A DNA stretch of 64,000 nucleotides from Shimia sp. Alg240-R146 (GCF_947331465.1 NZ_CAMZOK010000001.1:558001-622000); one strand, 5' to 3'. Counted from the stretch's first letter, positions 17,235 to 26,024 are shown. Notes: generated by a model from the sequence alone, not told the origin. Program-made: numbers and translations.

Positions 17235-18107
17235 TCAGCGCATGCCGTAGTAGAGGCCGACCACGTGTTCGGCCTCTGCGAAAAACAGCCAGCGCGAGGT
17301 TGCGACGCCTGCGATATGGCTGAGCACCGCCAAGGCCGCGAAGATGTGGCTAAAGGGCAGAAGCAGCAGGATCAGCGGCAACGCGAAGGTAAGGCCAAAG
17401 GCAATAACGCGCAGTTTCATCGCGTGTTTGCGGCCTATCACATAGACGAATTCTTTCATCAGATAGTTGGGCGACGTGTGGGGATGCGCAATGGAACGGA
17501 CCGTGCCGCGGTCGCCCAAACCGGTTGCTGTGCCGAGGTCCGTGCCGCTGTTGGCGAGTGCTTTGTCGCCGCGTTGCCACCACGCGAGTTGTACGGCGGC
17601 GGCAAAGAGCAGGAGCGCGATTGCGATGGTGGTGCGGCCCGACAACAGCGCACCGCCAGCAAGTGAAAAAGTCAGGTAAAGCGCTGGCGTTAATGGGGTT
17701 TTCCAGCGTGGTACGGTGGCGAGTTGGCCGTAGATCATGGACGTCGTGAAAACGGTTGCCACCGAAAGCGCGGCCCCGATCCAGCCTAGGAAGGCGATGT
17801 GGATGTTCAGGAAAACAAGGGCGGCGGCGTAGAGGCCAAGGATGCAAAGCGCGCCGACGGCGCAGACACCTTCGCGCGATAGCCAACTGGTGCGCCATTG
17901 GCTGAAAGCGCGCCAGGCGCGTTCAGGGTGGCCGAGGTGAAAGGTGGAGGACAACAGCCCTCCCACCGCGAGGGCATAGGCAATGGCAAAGAAGATGAAG
18001 CCGGTCATGCCTGTGGGTGGCGACGGATCGATGCCAAGCCAAAAGAGCAGGCCAAAGCCGAGGCCCGAGAGGGTCGAAAAGATGATAACTGACGGGGCGG
18101 GATGCAT
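17235..18107 (-). CDS. soeC: Sulfite dehydrogenase membrane anchor SoeC (DmsC-like)
   Basis: A 290-residue polytopic membrane protein with about eight helices, of the DmsC/YnfH anchor family. It would anchor the SoeAB molybdo-iron-sulfur enzyme and pass electrons from sulfite to quinone. It begins MHPAPSVIIFSTLSGLGFG, and FHLGHPERAWRAF, a conserved DmsC feature, is in the second helix region. The start at 18107 overlaps the soeB stop by one base (TGATG), so the two are coupled. The in-frame extension upstream lies inside soeB and is rejected. Confidence 0.85.
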   Translation of the reverse strand: MHPAPSVIIFSTLSGLGFGLLFWLGIDPSPPTGMTGFIFFAIAYALAVGGLLSSTFHLGHPERAWRAFSQWRTSWLSREGVCAVGALCILGLYAAALVFLNIHIAFLGWIGAALSVATVFTTSMIYGQLATVPRWKTPLTPALYLTFSLAGGALLSGRTTIAIALLLFAAAVQLAWWQRGDKALANSGTDLGTATGLGDRGTVRSIAHPHTSPNYLMKEFVYVIGRKHAMKLRVIAFGLTFALPLILLLLPFSHIFAALAVLSHIAGVATSRWLFFAEAEHVVGLYYGMR

Positions 18108-18868
18108 CAGGCGGACCCTCCGGGAATTTTGTCCAGCGTTTTGTCGAGCCAACTCAGGAAGCCGCGCGACTCGTCGGCGACGGGTTCGAGCATGGGAGCG
18201 AGGAGGGATTGATCATCCCATGAATCCTTGAGTCGCGGCGGAAGGTATTTGTTCACCGGCTTGGTGCCCATTTCCGGCATCAGGTCAAAACCGCCTCTGG
18301 ATTCAACCAGTTGGCTGACGTCTGAGTTGGGATCACCTAGGTCGCCAAAGTGGCGGGCACCCGCAGGGCAGGTACGCACACAAGAGGGGATTTGATCCTC
18401 TTCGGGCAGATTTTCGTTGTAGATGCGGTCAACACATAGCGTGCATTTTTTCATCACACCTTCGGCCTGATCAAGTTCACGAGCGCCGTAGGGACAGGCC
18501 CATGCGCAGAGGCCGCAGCCGATGCAGCTGTCCTCGTTGACCAAGACAATGCCGTCTTCGACCCGCTTGTAGCTGGCGCCGGTGGGGCAGACGGTGACGC
18601 AGGGGGCGTCCTCGCAATGCAGGCAGGATTTGGGGAAGTGCACGGTCTGGGCGGATCCGGCTTCGGGCTGCACTTCGTAGCTGTGGACGCGATTGAGAAA
18701 AGTGCCCATCGGTTCAGTGCCATAGGGGCGTTGATCCGACAAAGGCGCGCCGTAGTTTTCGGTGTTCCAACCTTTGCAGGAGATCACGCAGGCGTGGCAA
18801 CCGACGCAAGTGTCGAGATCGATCACAAGGCCGAGTTTGCGGTCGGTGGAGGTGGGAAGGGTGGTCAT
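18107..18868 (-). CDS. soeB: Sulfite dehydrogenase iron-sulfur subunit SoeB
   Basis: A DmsB/NrfC-like electron-transfer subunit of 253 residues. Four cysteine clusters are visible for four [4Fe-4S] centres: CVGCHACVISC, CLHCEDAPCVTVCP, CIGCGLCAWACP and CTLC followed by CVRTCP. It has no Tat signal, consistent with the cytoplasmic side location of SoeABC. It would carry electrons from the molybdenum site of SoeA to SoeC. The start is ATG 18868. It is separated from soeA by about 150 bases that hold two repeat elements. Confidence 0.88.
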   Translation of the reverse strand: MTTLPTSTDRKLGLVIDLDTCVGCHACVISCKGWNTENYGAPLSDQRPYGTEPMGTFLNRVHSYEVQPEAGSAQTVHFPKSCLHCEDAPCVTVCPTGASYKRVEDGIVLVNEDSCIGCGLCAWACPYGARELDQAEGVMKKCTLCVDRIYNENLPEEDQIPSCVRTCPAGARHFGDLGDPNSDVSQLVESRGGFDLMPEMGTKPVNKYLPPRLKDSWDDQSLLAPMLEPVADESRGFLSWLDKTLDKIPGGSA

Positions 18869-18890
18869 GAGAGGGCCTCCAGATGGGGGG

Positions 18891-18922
18891 CTGTATCGCG
18901 TCGGTATCGCGTCGGTATCGCG
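18891..18922. repeat. TATCGCG tandem repeat (second locus)
   Basis: CTGTATCGCG at 18891-18900 is followed by CGGTATCGCG at 18902-18911 and again at 18913-18922, an 11-base period. This lies in the soeA-soeB gap and echoes 5801-5832. Confidence 0.6.
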
Positions 18923-18947
18923 ACTGTGCGGTTTCTGGGTCCTGGCA

Positions 18948-19016
18948 TGGGGGCGCTGCCCCTTGCCGCAGCACAGCTGCGACCTCCCCGGGATATTTTG
19001 GGCAAGAGGAAAGAGT
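18948..19016 (-). repeat. Intergenic repeat, copy 2
   Basis: GGGGGCGCTGCCCC, a GC-rich middle with GCAGC/GCTGC complementarity, then CCCCGGGATATTTTGGGCAA and a purine-rich end. It matches copies at 11662-11716 and 63386-63449 and sits between soeA and soeB. The strand given is that of the flanking genes; the repeat itself reads on the plus strand. Confidence 0.55.
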
Positions 19017-19019
19017 GTG

Positions 19020-21830
19020 TCATTTGCCCACCTTCCATTTGAGATCAGCCGGACCTTGGGCGACCGGAGATTTGATCGGGTCGAAGGTCGGTTGGCTTTC
19101 CGATGGCGCGTCGGCCTTTTCGATTTTCACCCGCAGGTCGAACCATGCGGCCTGGCCGGTGATCGGGTCGGAGTTGGCCCAGCGGAGGCCGTCGCCTTTG
19201 GGCGGCAGCAGCTCGTGGATCAGGTGGTTGAGCAGGAAGCCTTTGTTGGATTCTGGCGCGTCCTCGGAGAGCGCCCAGGTGCCTTTGCGTTTGCCGATGG
19301 CGTTCCATGTCCAAACAGTGTTTTCGTTGAGCGCCGCCTGATGCGCGACCGGCACGGTGATTTCGCCATGCACGGAGGTCACGCGGGCCCAGTCGCCCTC
19401 GGCGAAGCCGTGTTTCTGCCAGAGCTTGGTGGGCAGATAGAGGGGGTTTTCGCCGTGCAGCTGACGCAACCATGCGTTTTGGGTACCCCAGCTGTGATAC
19501 ATCGCCATTGGGCGTTGCGTTAAAGCGTGCACGTCGAACTCGTCGGCGTCGACGCTGGCGTCCTCTAGTGGCGGATACCAGATTGGCAGAGGGTCCATGA
19601 CCTCTTTGAGGCGGTCCCGTAAGTGTTCCGGTGGTTGGCGATCCCCGTGGCCTTCGGCGGCGCGTTGGAATTTGCGCATCGGTTCCACGTAAAGTTGGAA
19701 TAGGAAAGGCTGTGGCGCGTCAAACAGGCCGATTTCCACCGCCCAGTCCTGATAGTCCTGATTCCACGGTTTCATGTAGCGCGCAGCATCTGGCACATGT
19801 TGGATGGCGAAGCCGCCGTTTTCGATGTAGCGGTCCAATTGGTCCGGATTGACTTCGCCTCGTCCGAACTGGTCGCCGTCTTCACCCCGAAAACCCGCGA
19901 GAGGTCCTACGCCGGGGCGTCGTTCGTGGTTCACGATGTAGTCGGCGTAGTCTTTCCATTTGGGCGTGCCATCCTCGTTGAGGAAATGCGGCAAGCCGAT
20001 GCGGGCGCCAAGTTCAATGAGCACCGACTGAAAACCCCGTACGTCGCGGTCCGGTTCGACCACGGGCCAGCGGATAGCATCGGCGGCACCGTCGGCCTCG
20101 CAGATAGGGCGGTCCAGCAGCGAGATACAATCGTGGCGTTCCAGATAGGTGGTGTCGGGCAGGATCAGGTCGGCGTAGGCGACCATTTCTGAGCTATACG
20201 CATCGGAATAGATGATACGCGGGATCTTGTAGCGGCCGTCCTCGTTGCGGTCGGTCAGCATTTTGATCACACCCGATGTGTTCATCGAGGAGTTCCACGA
20301 CATGTTGGCCATATACATGAACAGCGTGTCGATCGGATAAGGGTCACCGGCGTGCGCGTTGGAGATCACCATATGCATCAAGCCGTGCACCGACATGGGG
20401 TTTTCCCATGTGAAAGCTTTGTCGATGCGGCAAGCGGTGCCGTCGTCATTGATCTGCAAGTCTTCGGGGCCGCGTGGAAAGCCCAAGTGAGGCCCGGCAA
20501 GCGGTTTTCCCGGGCGGCCGTAGCCGTGGGGAGTCGGGTGCGCTTCGACCGGTTTTGGGTAGGGTGGTTTGAAACGGAAACCACCGGGGACTTCGACGGT
20601 GCCCAGAAGGATTTGCAGCACGTGCAGCGCGCGGCAGGTCTGAAATCCGTTGGAGTGGGCCGAGATGCCACGCATGGCGTGGAAGCTGACGGGACGGCCG
20701 GTCATGGTTTTGTGGGTTTCGCCGCGGAAATCGGTCCATTCCTGCTCCAGCTCGAAGGCTTCGTCAAAGGCCACACGCGCAAGTTCGGCTGCGATGGTTT
20801 TGATCTTGGCTGCAGAGATGCCGGTTTTTTCGGCGACGTTTTCAGGCGCGTATTGCGGGTCGAGGTATTTCTCGGCCATCAGGTGCATGACGGTTTTGTG
20901 GGTCACACCTGCGTGGCGGTATTGGGCCGAAAGGTCCGGCTGCACGCCTTTTTGGTCAAACGGTGTGAGCTTGCCGGTGGTGCGGTCAATGACCAGTTGT
21001 TTGCCATCCTCATCGCGCATCAGCAGACCGGTTTCGCCGTCCACAAGCACAGGCGCATTGGTGTATTGTGCAAGATAGTGCAGGTCGATTTTGCCGGCCT
21101 TCATCAATTCATGCACCAGAGCGAGCACAAACAACCCGTCGGTACCGGGGGTGATGCCGACCCATTCATCCGCCACGGCGTTGTAGCCGGAGCGTACAGG
21201 ATTCACACCAATGACCTTGGCACCGCGCGCTTTGATCTTGCCGATGCCCGCTTTGATCGGGTTGCTATCGTGATCCTCAGCCACGCCAAAAATCATAAAG
21301 AGTTTGGTGTGATCCCAATCGGGCTGACCAAACTCCCAGAATGCGCCACCCATCGTATAGATGCCCGCCGCCGCCATGTTGACGGAGCAGAAGCCGCCGT
21401 GGGCGGCGTAGTTTGGGGTGCCAAAATGCTGCGCCCAGAAAGATGTGAAGGACTGCGATTGGTCGCGTCCGGTGAAAAAGGCCAGCTTGTGAGGCGCAGT
21501 TTCGTGCAGTTCGGTCAACCAGCCCACGGCCGTTGAGATCGCCTCTTCCCACTCGATCTCGACATATTCGCCGGAGCCGCGTGGGCCGACGCGTTTGAGG
21601 GGTTTTTTCAGGCGGGAGGGCGCGTTGACCTGCATGATGCCTGCTGAGCCTTTGGCGCAGAGCACGCCTTTGTTGACGGGGTGGTCACGGTTGCCCTCGA
21701 TATAGGCGACTTTGCCGTCTTTCATGTGCACGTTGATTCCACAGCGGCAGGCGCACATGTAGCAGGTGGTCTGGCGCACCTCGTCTGAGACTTTGGGCGA
21801 GGTGTCGAGCTTGGGCTGCTGAAAGGTCAT
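19020..21830 (-). CDS. soeA: Sulfite dehydrogenase molybdopterin subunit SoeA
   Basis: A molybdopterin oxidoreductase of the DMSO-reductase superfamily, 936 residues, which would oxidise sulfite to sulfate and pass electrons to SoeB. The N-terminal [4Fe-4S] site is visible (Cys23, Cys26, Cys30, Cys58), followed by the molybdopterin oxidoreductase core and a C-terminal dinucleotide-binding domain beginning about YHSWGTQNAWLRQLHGENPL. It lacks a Tat signal, as expected for cytoplasmic SoeA. Placement in one locus with xsc and pta, whose product sulfite it would detoxify, is the main argument for SoeA over polysulfide or thiosulfate reductase. The start at 21830 follows the citrate synthase gene by 81 bases. 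Confidence 0.85.
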   Translation of the reverse strand: MTFQQPKLDTSPKVSDEVRQTTCYMCACRCGINVHMKDGKVAYIEGNRDHPVNKGVLCAKGSAGIMQVNAPSRLKKPLKRVGPRGSGEYVEIEWEEAISTAVGWLTELHETAPHKLAFFTGRDQSQSFTSFWAQHFGTPNYAAHGGFCSVNMAAAGIYTMGGAFWEFGQPDWDHTKLFMIFGVAEDHDSNPIKAGIGKIKARGAKVIGVNPVRSGYNAVADEWVGITPGTDGLFVLALVHELMKAGKIDLHYLAQYTNAPVLVDGETGLLMRDEDGKQLVIDRTTGKLTPFDQKGVQPDLSAQYRHAGVTHKTVMHLMAEKYLDPQYAPENVAEKTGISAAKIKTIAAELARVAFDEAFELEQEWTDFRGETHKTMTGRPVSFHAMRGISAHSNGFQTCRALHVLQILLGTVEVPGGFRFKPPYPKPVEAHPTPHGYGRPGKPLAGPHLGFPRGPEDLQINDDGTACRIDKAFTWENPMSVHGLMHMVISNAHAGDPYPIDTLFMYMANMSWNSSMNTSGVIKMLTDRNEDGRYKIPRIIYSDAYSSEMVAYADLILPDTTYLERHDCISLLDRPICEADGAADAIRWPVVEPDRDVRGFQSVLIELGARIGLPHFLNEDGTPKWKDYADYIVNHERRPGVGPLAGFRGEDGDQFGRGEVNPDQLDRYIENGGFAIQHVPDAARYMKPWNQDYQDWAVEIGLFDAPQPFLFQLYVEPMRKFQRAAEGHGDRQPPEHLRDRLKEVMDPLPIWYPPLEDASVDADEFDVHALTQRPMAMYHSWGTQNAWLRQLHGENPLYLPTKLWQKHGFAEGDWARVTSVHGEITVPVAHQAALNENTVWTWNAIGKRKGTWALSEDAPESNKGFLLNHLIHELLPPKGDGLRWANSDPITGQAAWFDLRVKIEKADAPSESQPTFDPIKSPVAQGPADLKWKVGK

Positions 21831-21866
21831 GCTTGGTCTTTCGGTCAGGGTGTTCCGGAACTGATA

Positions 21867-21897
21867 CCTTTGCGGGAATTGTGTTCCAGCGCAAAGG
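21867..21897. promoter_or_regulatory. Inverted repeat upstream of soeA
   Basis: CCTTTGCG plus GGAA (21867-21878) pairs with TTCC (21884-21887) and CGCAAAGG (21890-21897), leaving a two-base bulge and a five-base loop. It lies between the citrate synthase stop and the soeA start. No T-run follows on the minus strand, so an operator, attenuator or RNA-processing site is more likely than a terminator. Confidence 0.5.
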
Positions 21898-21911
21898 AAA
21901 TTCTTGGGATT

Positions 21912-23045
21912 TTATCGGTCCTGCAGCGCTGTGTAAGGGCGCATGTCAGGGCCGTTGTAGAGCGTCAGCGGGCGGATCAGGATGTTGCTTTCCTGTTGGT
22001 CCATACATTGGATGATCCAACCGGGCATGCGGCCAATGGCAAAGATAGGCACGTACAGATCCATTGGGATGCCGTGCAGCTGGTAGATCACACCCGAGTA
22101 GAAATCGACATTCACGTTGAGGCCGTGGCGGGCGTAGGGCTTCATCGCCTCGACCACGCCTTGCAGGATTTCATACCATTCAGGAGCGCCCATTTCTTCG
22201 CCAAGTTTCTTGACGCCGTCACGCATGTGGCGCGCACGGGGATCTTCGGCGCGGTAGACGCGGTGGCCAAAGCCGGTCACAGCCTCGCGGTTTTTACGCT
22301 TGGCTTTGACATAGTCCGCGGCGTTGTCAGGCGTGCCAATTTCGGTGACCATTTTCATCACGTCTTCGGCAGCACCACCATGTGCGGGGCCAGCGAGAGT
22401 CGACAGGGCCGTCACAATGCCGCCGTGCAGGTTGGTGTCGGTGCCTATGGTGACGCGGGCCGCAAACGATGACGCGTTGGCGCCGTGTTCGGCGTGCAGG
22501 ATGAAATCGACGTCGGCCAGTTTGGCGGCATCCTCGGACGGCTTTTCGCCCTTGAGCATCCAGAGCCAGTTGGCGGCATGGCTGAGCGTTTTGTCAGCCG
22601 CCACAGGGTCGCGTCCGTTGCGGATGTGTTCATGCGCGGCGATGATCATGGGCACTTGCGAGGTCAGGCGCAGTCCGTTGGCCAAGAATGCCTCGGGGCC
22701 GGTGGTCTGGCTGTCAGCTTCGAGCGCGGCGAGGGCCGACACGGCGGTGCGCAGCACGTCCATCGGGTGGCCGTCTTTGGTGGCGCGGATGATGTCATAG
22801 ACTTGAGCGGGCAATTCGCGGTCTGCTTTGAGGGTGGCGTCAAAAGCGGTCAGTTCGGCGGTCGTGGGCAGCTCGCCATGGATCAGCAGATAACAGACTT
22901 CTTCGAATGTGGATTTGGTGGCGAGATCGTGGATGGAATAGCCGCGATAGGACAATTCGCCCTTGGCGCCGTCGATGTGAGACACGCCGGAACGTTCGAA
23001 GTAGATGCCTTTGAGGCCGCGGTTGATCTTGACGTTTTCGGTCAC
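21912..23045 (-). CDS. Short-type citrate synthase (citrate/2-methylcitrate synthase family)
   Basis: A 377-residue condensing enzyme joining acetyl-CoA (or propionyl-CoA) with oxaloacetate. All three catalytic residues are present: His222 (GPAHGGAAED), His261 (GFGHRVYR) and Asp314 (VNVDFYSGV). The length matches the short, dimeric citrate synthases and PrpC, not the roughly 430-residue proteobacterial GltA. It starts at GTG 23045 with AGGAGA upstream, only 33 bases from the divergent pta start. Its place between pta and soeA suggests that it draws taurine-derived acetyl-CoA into the TCA cycle; methylcitrate synthesis cannot be excluded, but no prp genes are near. Confidence 0.85.
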   Translation of the reverse strand: MTENVKINRGLKGIYFERSGVSHIDGAKGELSYRGYSIHDLATKSTFEEVCYLLIHGELPTTAELTAFDATLKADRELPAQVYDIIRATKDGHPMDVLRTAVSALAALEADSQTTGPEAFLANGLRLTSQVPMIIAAHEHIRNGRDPVAADKTLSHAANWLWMLKGEKPSEDAAKLADVDFILHAEHGANASSFAARVTIGTDTNLHGGIVTALSTLAGPAHGGAAEDVMKMVTEIGTPDNAADYVKAKRKNREAVTGFGHRVYRAEDPRARHMRDGVKKLGEEMGAPEWYEILQGVVEAMKPYARHGLNVNVDFYSGVIYQLHGIPMDLYVPIFAIGRMPGWIIQCMDQQESNILIRPLTLYNGPDMRPYTALQDR

Positions 23046-23078
23046 GGATGTCTCCTTTGAGGAAAATTGGGAGGTGTC

Positions 23079-23930
23079 ATGTCAGCACTTGAGAAAGCCA
23101 TCGAAGGCGCAAAGTCGCGCGATGCACGGGTTGTGATGCCCGAAATGGAAGACGCGCGGATTGCAGCAGCGGCTAAGCAACTGCGGGCTGACGGGATTTG
23201 CGAGCCGGTCGGGTTGGGCGACAACATGGATGCGTATGTTGCAGCCTTGGTCGAGGCTCGCGGTGTGAAAGAAGCTTTGGCACGGCGGATGTTATCGCGG
23301 CCGTTGTTTCGGGCGGCTGCGATGGTGGCTGTGGGCGAAGCGGACGCTATGGTGGCGGGCGCTGTGGCCTCCACCAAGAAGGTGATCGAGGCGGCGAGCA
23401 TCGGCATCGGCTTGGCCGAAGGTGTGTCGGTGGCCAGTTCGTTTTTCCTGATGCGGTTTCCGGACGGGCGCGAAGTGATTTTTTCGGACTGCGGATTGAA
23501 CGTTGATCCCAACGCGGAGGATCTGGCCGCGATTGCGCAGGCGTCCGAACGCAGCGGTGCGGCGTTGCTGGGCGACGCGCGTGTTGCGCTGTTGTCGTTC
23601 TCGACCGGAGCGTCGGGCACAGGGCCAAGCGTGGACAAAGTGCGCGAAGCGGCGGAGGCGACAGGGTATGTCGGGCCGGTGCAAGGCGATGCGGCGCTAA
23701 GCCCAGACGTGGCCGCGAAAAAGGGGCTGGGCAATGGTGATGCGAACGTCTTGGTGTTCCCGTCGCTTGACGCGGGCAACATTGCATACAAGTTGGCGCA
23801 GGAATTGGCCGGTGCACAGGCGCTGGGGCCGATCTTGCAGGGCTTCCGCAAGCCGGTGTGTGATCTGAGCCGCGGCGCCACGGTGCGCGATATTGTGGAT
23901 GCAACTGCGGTGTCGTTGGCGTTGGGGTAG
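23079..23930 (+). CDS. pta: Phosphate acetyltransferase Pta
   Basis: Converts acetyl phosphate and CoA to acetyl-CoA and phosphate, the step after Xsc in taurine and sulfoacetaldehyde breakdown. It is 283 residues, the short single-domain form without the N-terminal regulatory DRTGG part. SFSTGASGTGPSVDKV and GDAALSPDVAAKKG match conserved PTA_PTB segments; GSAKGP and PVQGELQFDAA are the usual forms, so this is a somewhat divergent member. ATG 23079 follows GGGAGG at 23069-23074. It faces xsc tail to tail, whereas these genes are usually in the same direction. Confidence 0.85.
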   Translation: MSALEKAIEGAKSRDARVVMPEMEDARIAAAAKQLRADGICEPVGLGDNMDAYVAALVEARGVKEALARRMLSRPLFRAAAMVAVGEADAMVAGAVASTKKVIEAASIGIGLAEGVSVASSFFLMRFPDGREVIFSDCGLNVDPNAEDLAAIAQASERSGAALLGDARVALLSFSTGASGTGPSVDKVREAAEATGYVGPVQGDAALSPDVAAKKGLGNGDANVLVFPSLDAGNIAYKLAQELAGAQALGPILQGFRKPVCDLSRGATVRDIVDATAVSLALG

Positions 23931-23964
23931 CGTGTTTTTGAACGGTTTGCCCGGCCGGTAAGTC

Positions 23965-24110
23965 GGGCTGCGCCTGCCTGCCCCTTTGGCAGGCGCATAC
24001 GCGCCCGCCCAGTCAGGCGCAGCCCTAAGTTCGGGATAGAAAACGGGTCCACAGGGGAGTGGTCAAGCGCGCAGACCGACCTTGCGGTCGGTCGCAACAG
24101 TGTTGTTTTT
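23965..24110. terminator. Hairpin cluster between convergent pta and xsc
   Basis: Nested and serial hairpins fill this gap: a 12-base arm at 23965-23976 pairs with 24014-24025, a second stem lies inside it (GCGCCTGCC near 23970 with GGCAGGCGC at 23988-23996), and an eight-pair stem is at 24074-24081 with 24086-24093, followed by a T-rich run at 24101-24110. They probably stop transcription from both genes. Confidence 0.6.
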
Positions 24111-24128
24111 CTCCCCCCTTGCAAGGCC

Positions 24129-25910
24129 TTAGCTGGCCTTTTGCGGGACCATGTCGGCAGGATCGATGCCCGCGACAGACACCGGTTTCTTCATCGCGTC
24201 ACGGCGGAACGGTTCGCCCAATTCCTGATTGATCATAGCTTCGATCAAGGTGGTTTTGCCGTGGTTCATCTGATCGTCGATCGCCTTGTTCAGCGCGGCG
24301 GTCAGCTCGTCCATGGTGCGTGCGACGACGCCCTGAAGCCCACAGGCCTGTGCGATGCCTGCGTAAGACACAGAGGTGTCCAATTCGGTGCCAACAAAGT
24401 TGTCGTCAAACCATAGTGTCGAGTTCCGTTTCTCGGCGCCCCACTGGTAGTTGCGGAACACAATCTGCGTCACCGCAGGCCATTCGCCGCGACCGATGGC
24501 GGTCAGCTCGTTGACCGCGATGCCGAACGCGCCGTCGCCTGCAAAGCCGCAGACCGGTACGTCGGGTTGGCCGATCTTGGCGCCAACAATGGCGGGAAGG
24601 CCGTAACCGCAGGGGCCAAACAGGCCCGGGGCGAGGTATTTGCGGCCTTCTTCAAACGACGGGTAGGCGTTGCCGATGGCGCAGTTGTTGCCGATGTCGG
24701 AGCTGATGATTGCCTCACGCGGCAGGGCGGATTGGATCGCGCGCCACGCCATGCGGGGGCTCATCCAATCGGGTTTGTCAGCACGCGCGCGTTCGTTCCA
24801 GCTGGTGCCCGGATCGTCGTCTTCGTGGTCCATTGACGACAGCTGTTGTGCCCATGCAGATTTGGTTTTTGCGATGGTGGCCTTGCGGTCGGCGCGGCCC
24901 GCGTCGCCTGCGTCGTCGCTAAGCTGTTCGAGAATGCCCGTGGCAACCTTGGCCGCGTCCCCAACGATGCCGACTTCGACTTTTTTGGTCAGGCCAATGC
25001 GGTTCGGGTTGATGTCGACTTGAATGATTTTCGCATCCGCCGGCCAGTATTCCATGCCATAGCCGGGCAGTGTGGAGAACGGGTTCAGGCGCGTGCCGAG
25101 CGCCAGCACGACGTCGGCATTTTTGATCAACTCCATGCCTGCCTTGGAGCCGTTGTAGCCCAAAGGACCGGCAAACAGCGGGTGGTTTCCAGGGAAAGCG
25201 TCGTTGTGCTGGTAGCCGACGCATACCGGCGCATCGAGACGCTCGGCGAGCGCGATGGAGGCGGGGATCCCGCCCTCGGACAGCACCGTTCCTGCGCCGT
25301 TCAGGATGACGGGGTTTTTGGCAGATGACAGCAGCGCCGCGGCGTCGGCCACAGAGGAGGTGCCACCGGATGAGGCCTCAAATTCAATGGGGTCGGGGAT
25401 GTCGATGTCGACCACCTGGGTCCAGAAATCGCGCGGGATGTTGATCTGGGCCGGGCCGCAAAGGCGCTTGGCTTGCGAGATCACACGGGTGAGGACTTCG
25501 GCGACACGGGACGGATCACGAACTTCTTCCTGATAGGCGACCATGTCCTGAAACAGGGCCATCTGTTCGACTTCCTGAAAGCCGCCCTGACCGATGGTTT
25601 TGTTGGCAGCTTGCGGTGTCACCAACAAAAGTGGAGTGTGGTTCCAATAGGCAGTTTTGACGGCGGTCACAAAGTTGGTGATGCCGGGGCCGTTTTGCGC
25701 GATCATCATCGACATCTTGCCGGTGGCGCGGGTGTAGCCGTCGCTCATCATGCCGGCGGAGCCTTCGTGCGCGCAGTCCCAGAACATGATGCCCGCCTTG
25801 GGGAACAGGTCAGAGATCGGCATCATGGCCGAGCCGATGATGCCAAAGGCGTGTTCGATGCCTTGGCGTTGCAGGACTTTTACGAACGCCTCTTCGGTGG
25901 TCATTTTCAT
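24129..25910 (-). CDS. xsc: Sulfoacetaldehyde acetyltransferase Xsc
   Basis: A thiamine-diphosphate enzyme that turns sulfoacetaldehyde and phosphate into acetyl phosphate and sulfite, the carbon-sulfur bond cleaving step. It has 593 residues, the normal size. The N-terminal TPP region contains CAHEGSAGMMSDGYTRATGK with the cofactor-activating Glu49; the C-terminal TPP motif is GDGAFGIAVNELTAIGRG followed by FRNYQWGAEKRNS, characteristic of Xsc. ATG 25910 has AGGAG seven bases upstream. Paired CTGG-type boxes lie 80-113 bases upstream, suggesting its own TauR-controlled promoter. Confidence 0.96.
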   Translation of the reverse strand: MKMTTEEAFVKVLQRQGIEHAFGIIGSAMMPISDLFPKAGIMFWDCAHEGSAGMMSDGYTRATGKMSMMIAQNGPGITNFVTAVKTAYWNHTPLLLVTPQAANKTIGQGGFQEVEQMALFQDMVAYQEEVRDPSRVAEVLTRVISQAKRLCGPAQINIPRDFWTQVVDIDIPDPIEFEASSGGTSSVADAAALLSSAKNPVILNGAGTVLSEGGIPASIALAERLDAPVCVGYQHNDAFPGNHPLFAGPLGYNGSKAGMELIKNADVVLALGTRLNPFSTLPGYGMEYWPADAKIIQVDINPNRIGLTKKVEVGIVGDAAKVATGILEQLSDDAGDAGRADRKATIAKTKSAWAQQLSSMDHEDDDPGTSWNERARADKPDWMSPRMAWRAIQSALPREAIISSDIGNNCAIGNAYPSFEEGRKYLAPGLFGPCGYGLPAIVGAKIGQPDVPVCGFAGDGAFGIAVNELTAIGRGEWPAVTQIVFRNYQWGAEKRNSTLWFDDNFVGTELDTSVSYAGIAQACGLQGVVARTMDELTAALNKAIDDQMNHGKTTLIEAMINQELGEPFRRDAMKKPVSVAGIDPADMVPQKAS

Positions 25911-25990
25911 TGGAGATCTCCTGAATCGCGAAAAGCGCACGTCGCGCGCGCGGGTTTTGAGGTGAAATTACGGGTCAGACGTCAAAGGCG

Positions 25991-26023
25991 TTAGGGCCAG
26001 ATGTTTTCTCAACATAGCGCCAG
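25991..26023 (-). promoter_or_regulatory. Putative TauR boxes upstream of xsc
   Basis: On the minus strand CTGGCGCTAT (26023-26014) and CTGGCCCTAA (26000-25991) form direct repeats starting 23 bases apart. They resemble the CTGGACYTAA repeats described (from memory) for TauR of Rhodobacter capsulatus. They lie in the xsc-tauR gap directly ahead of xsc. Confidence 0.65.
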
Positions 26024-26024
26024 A

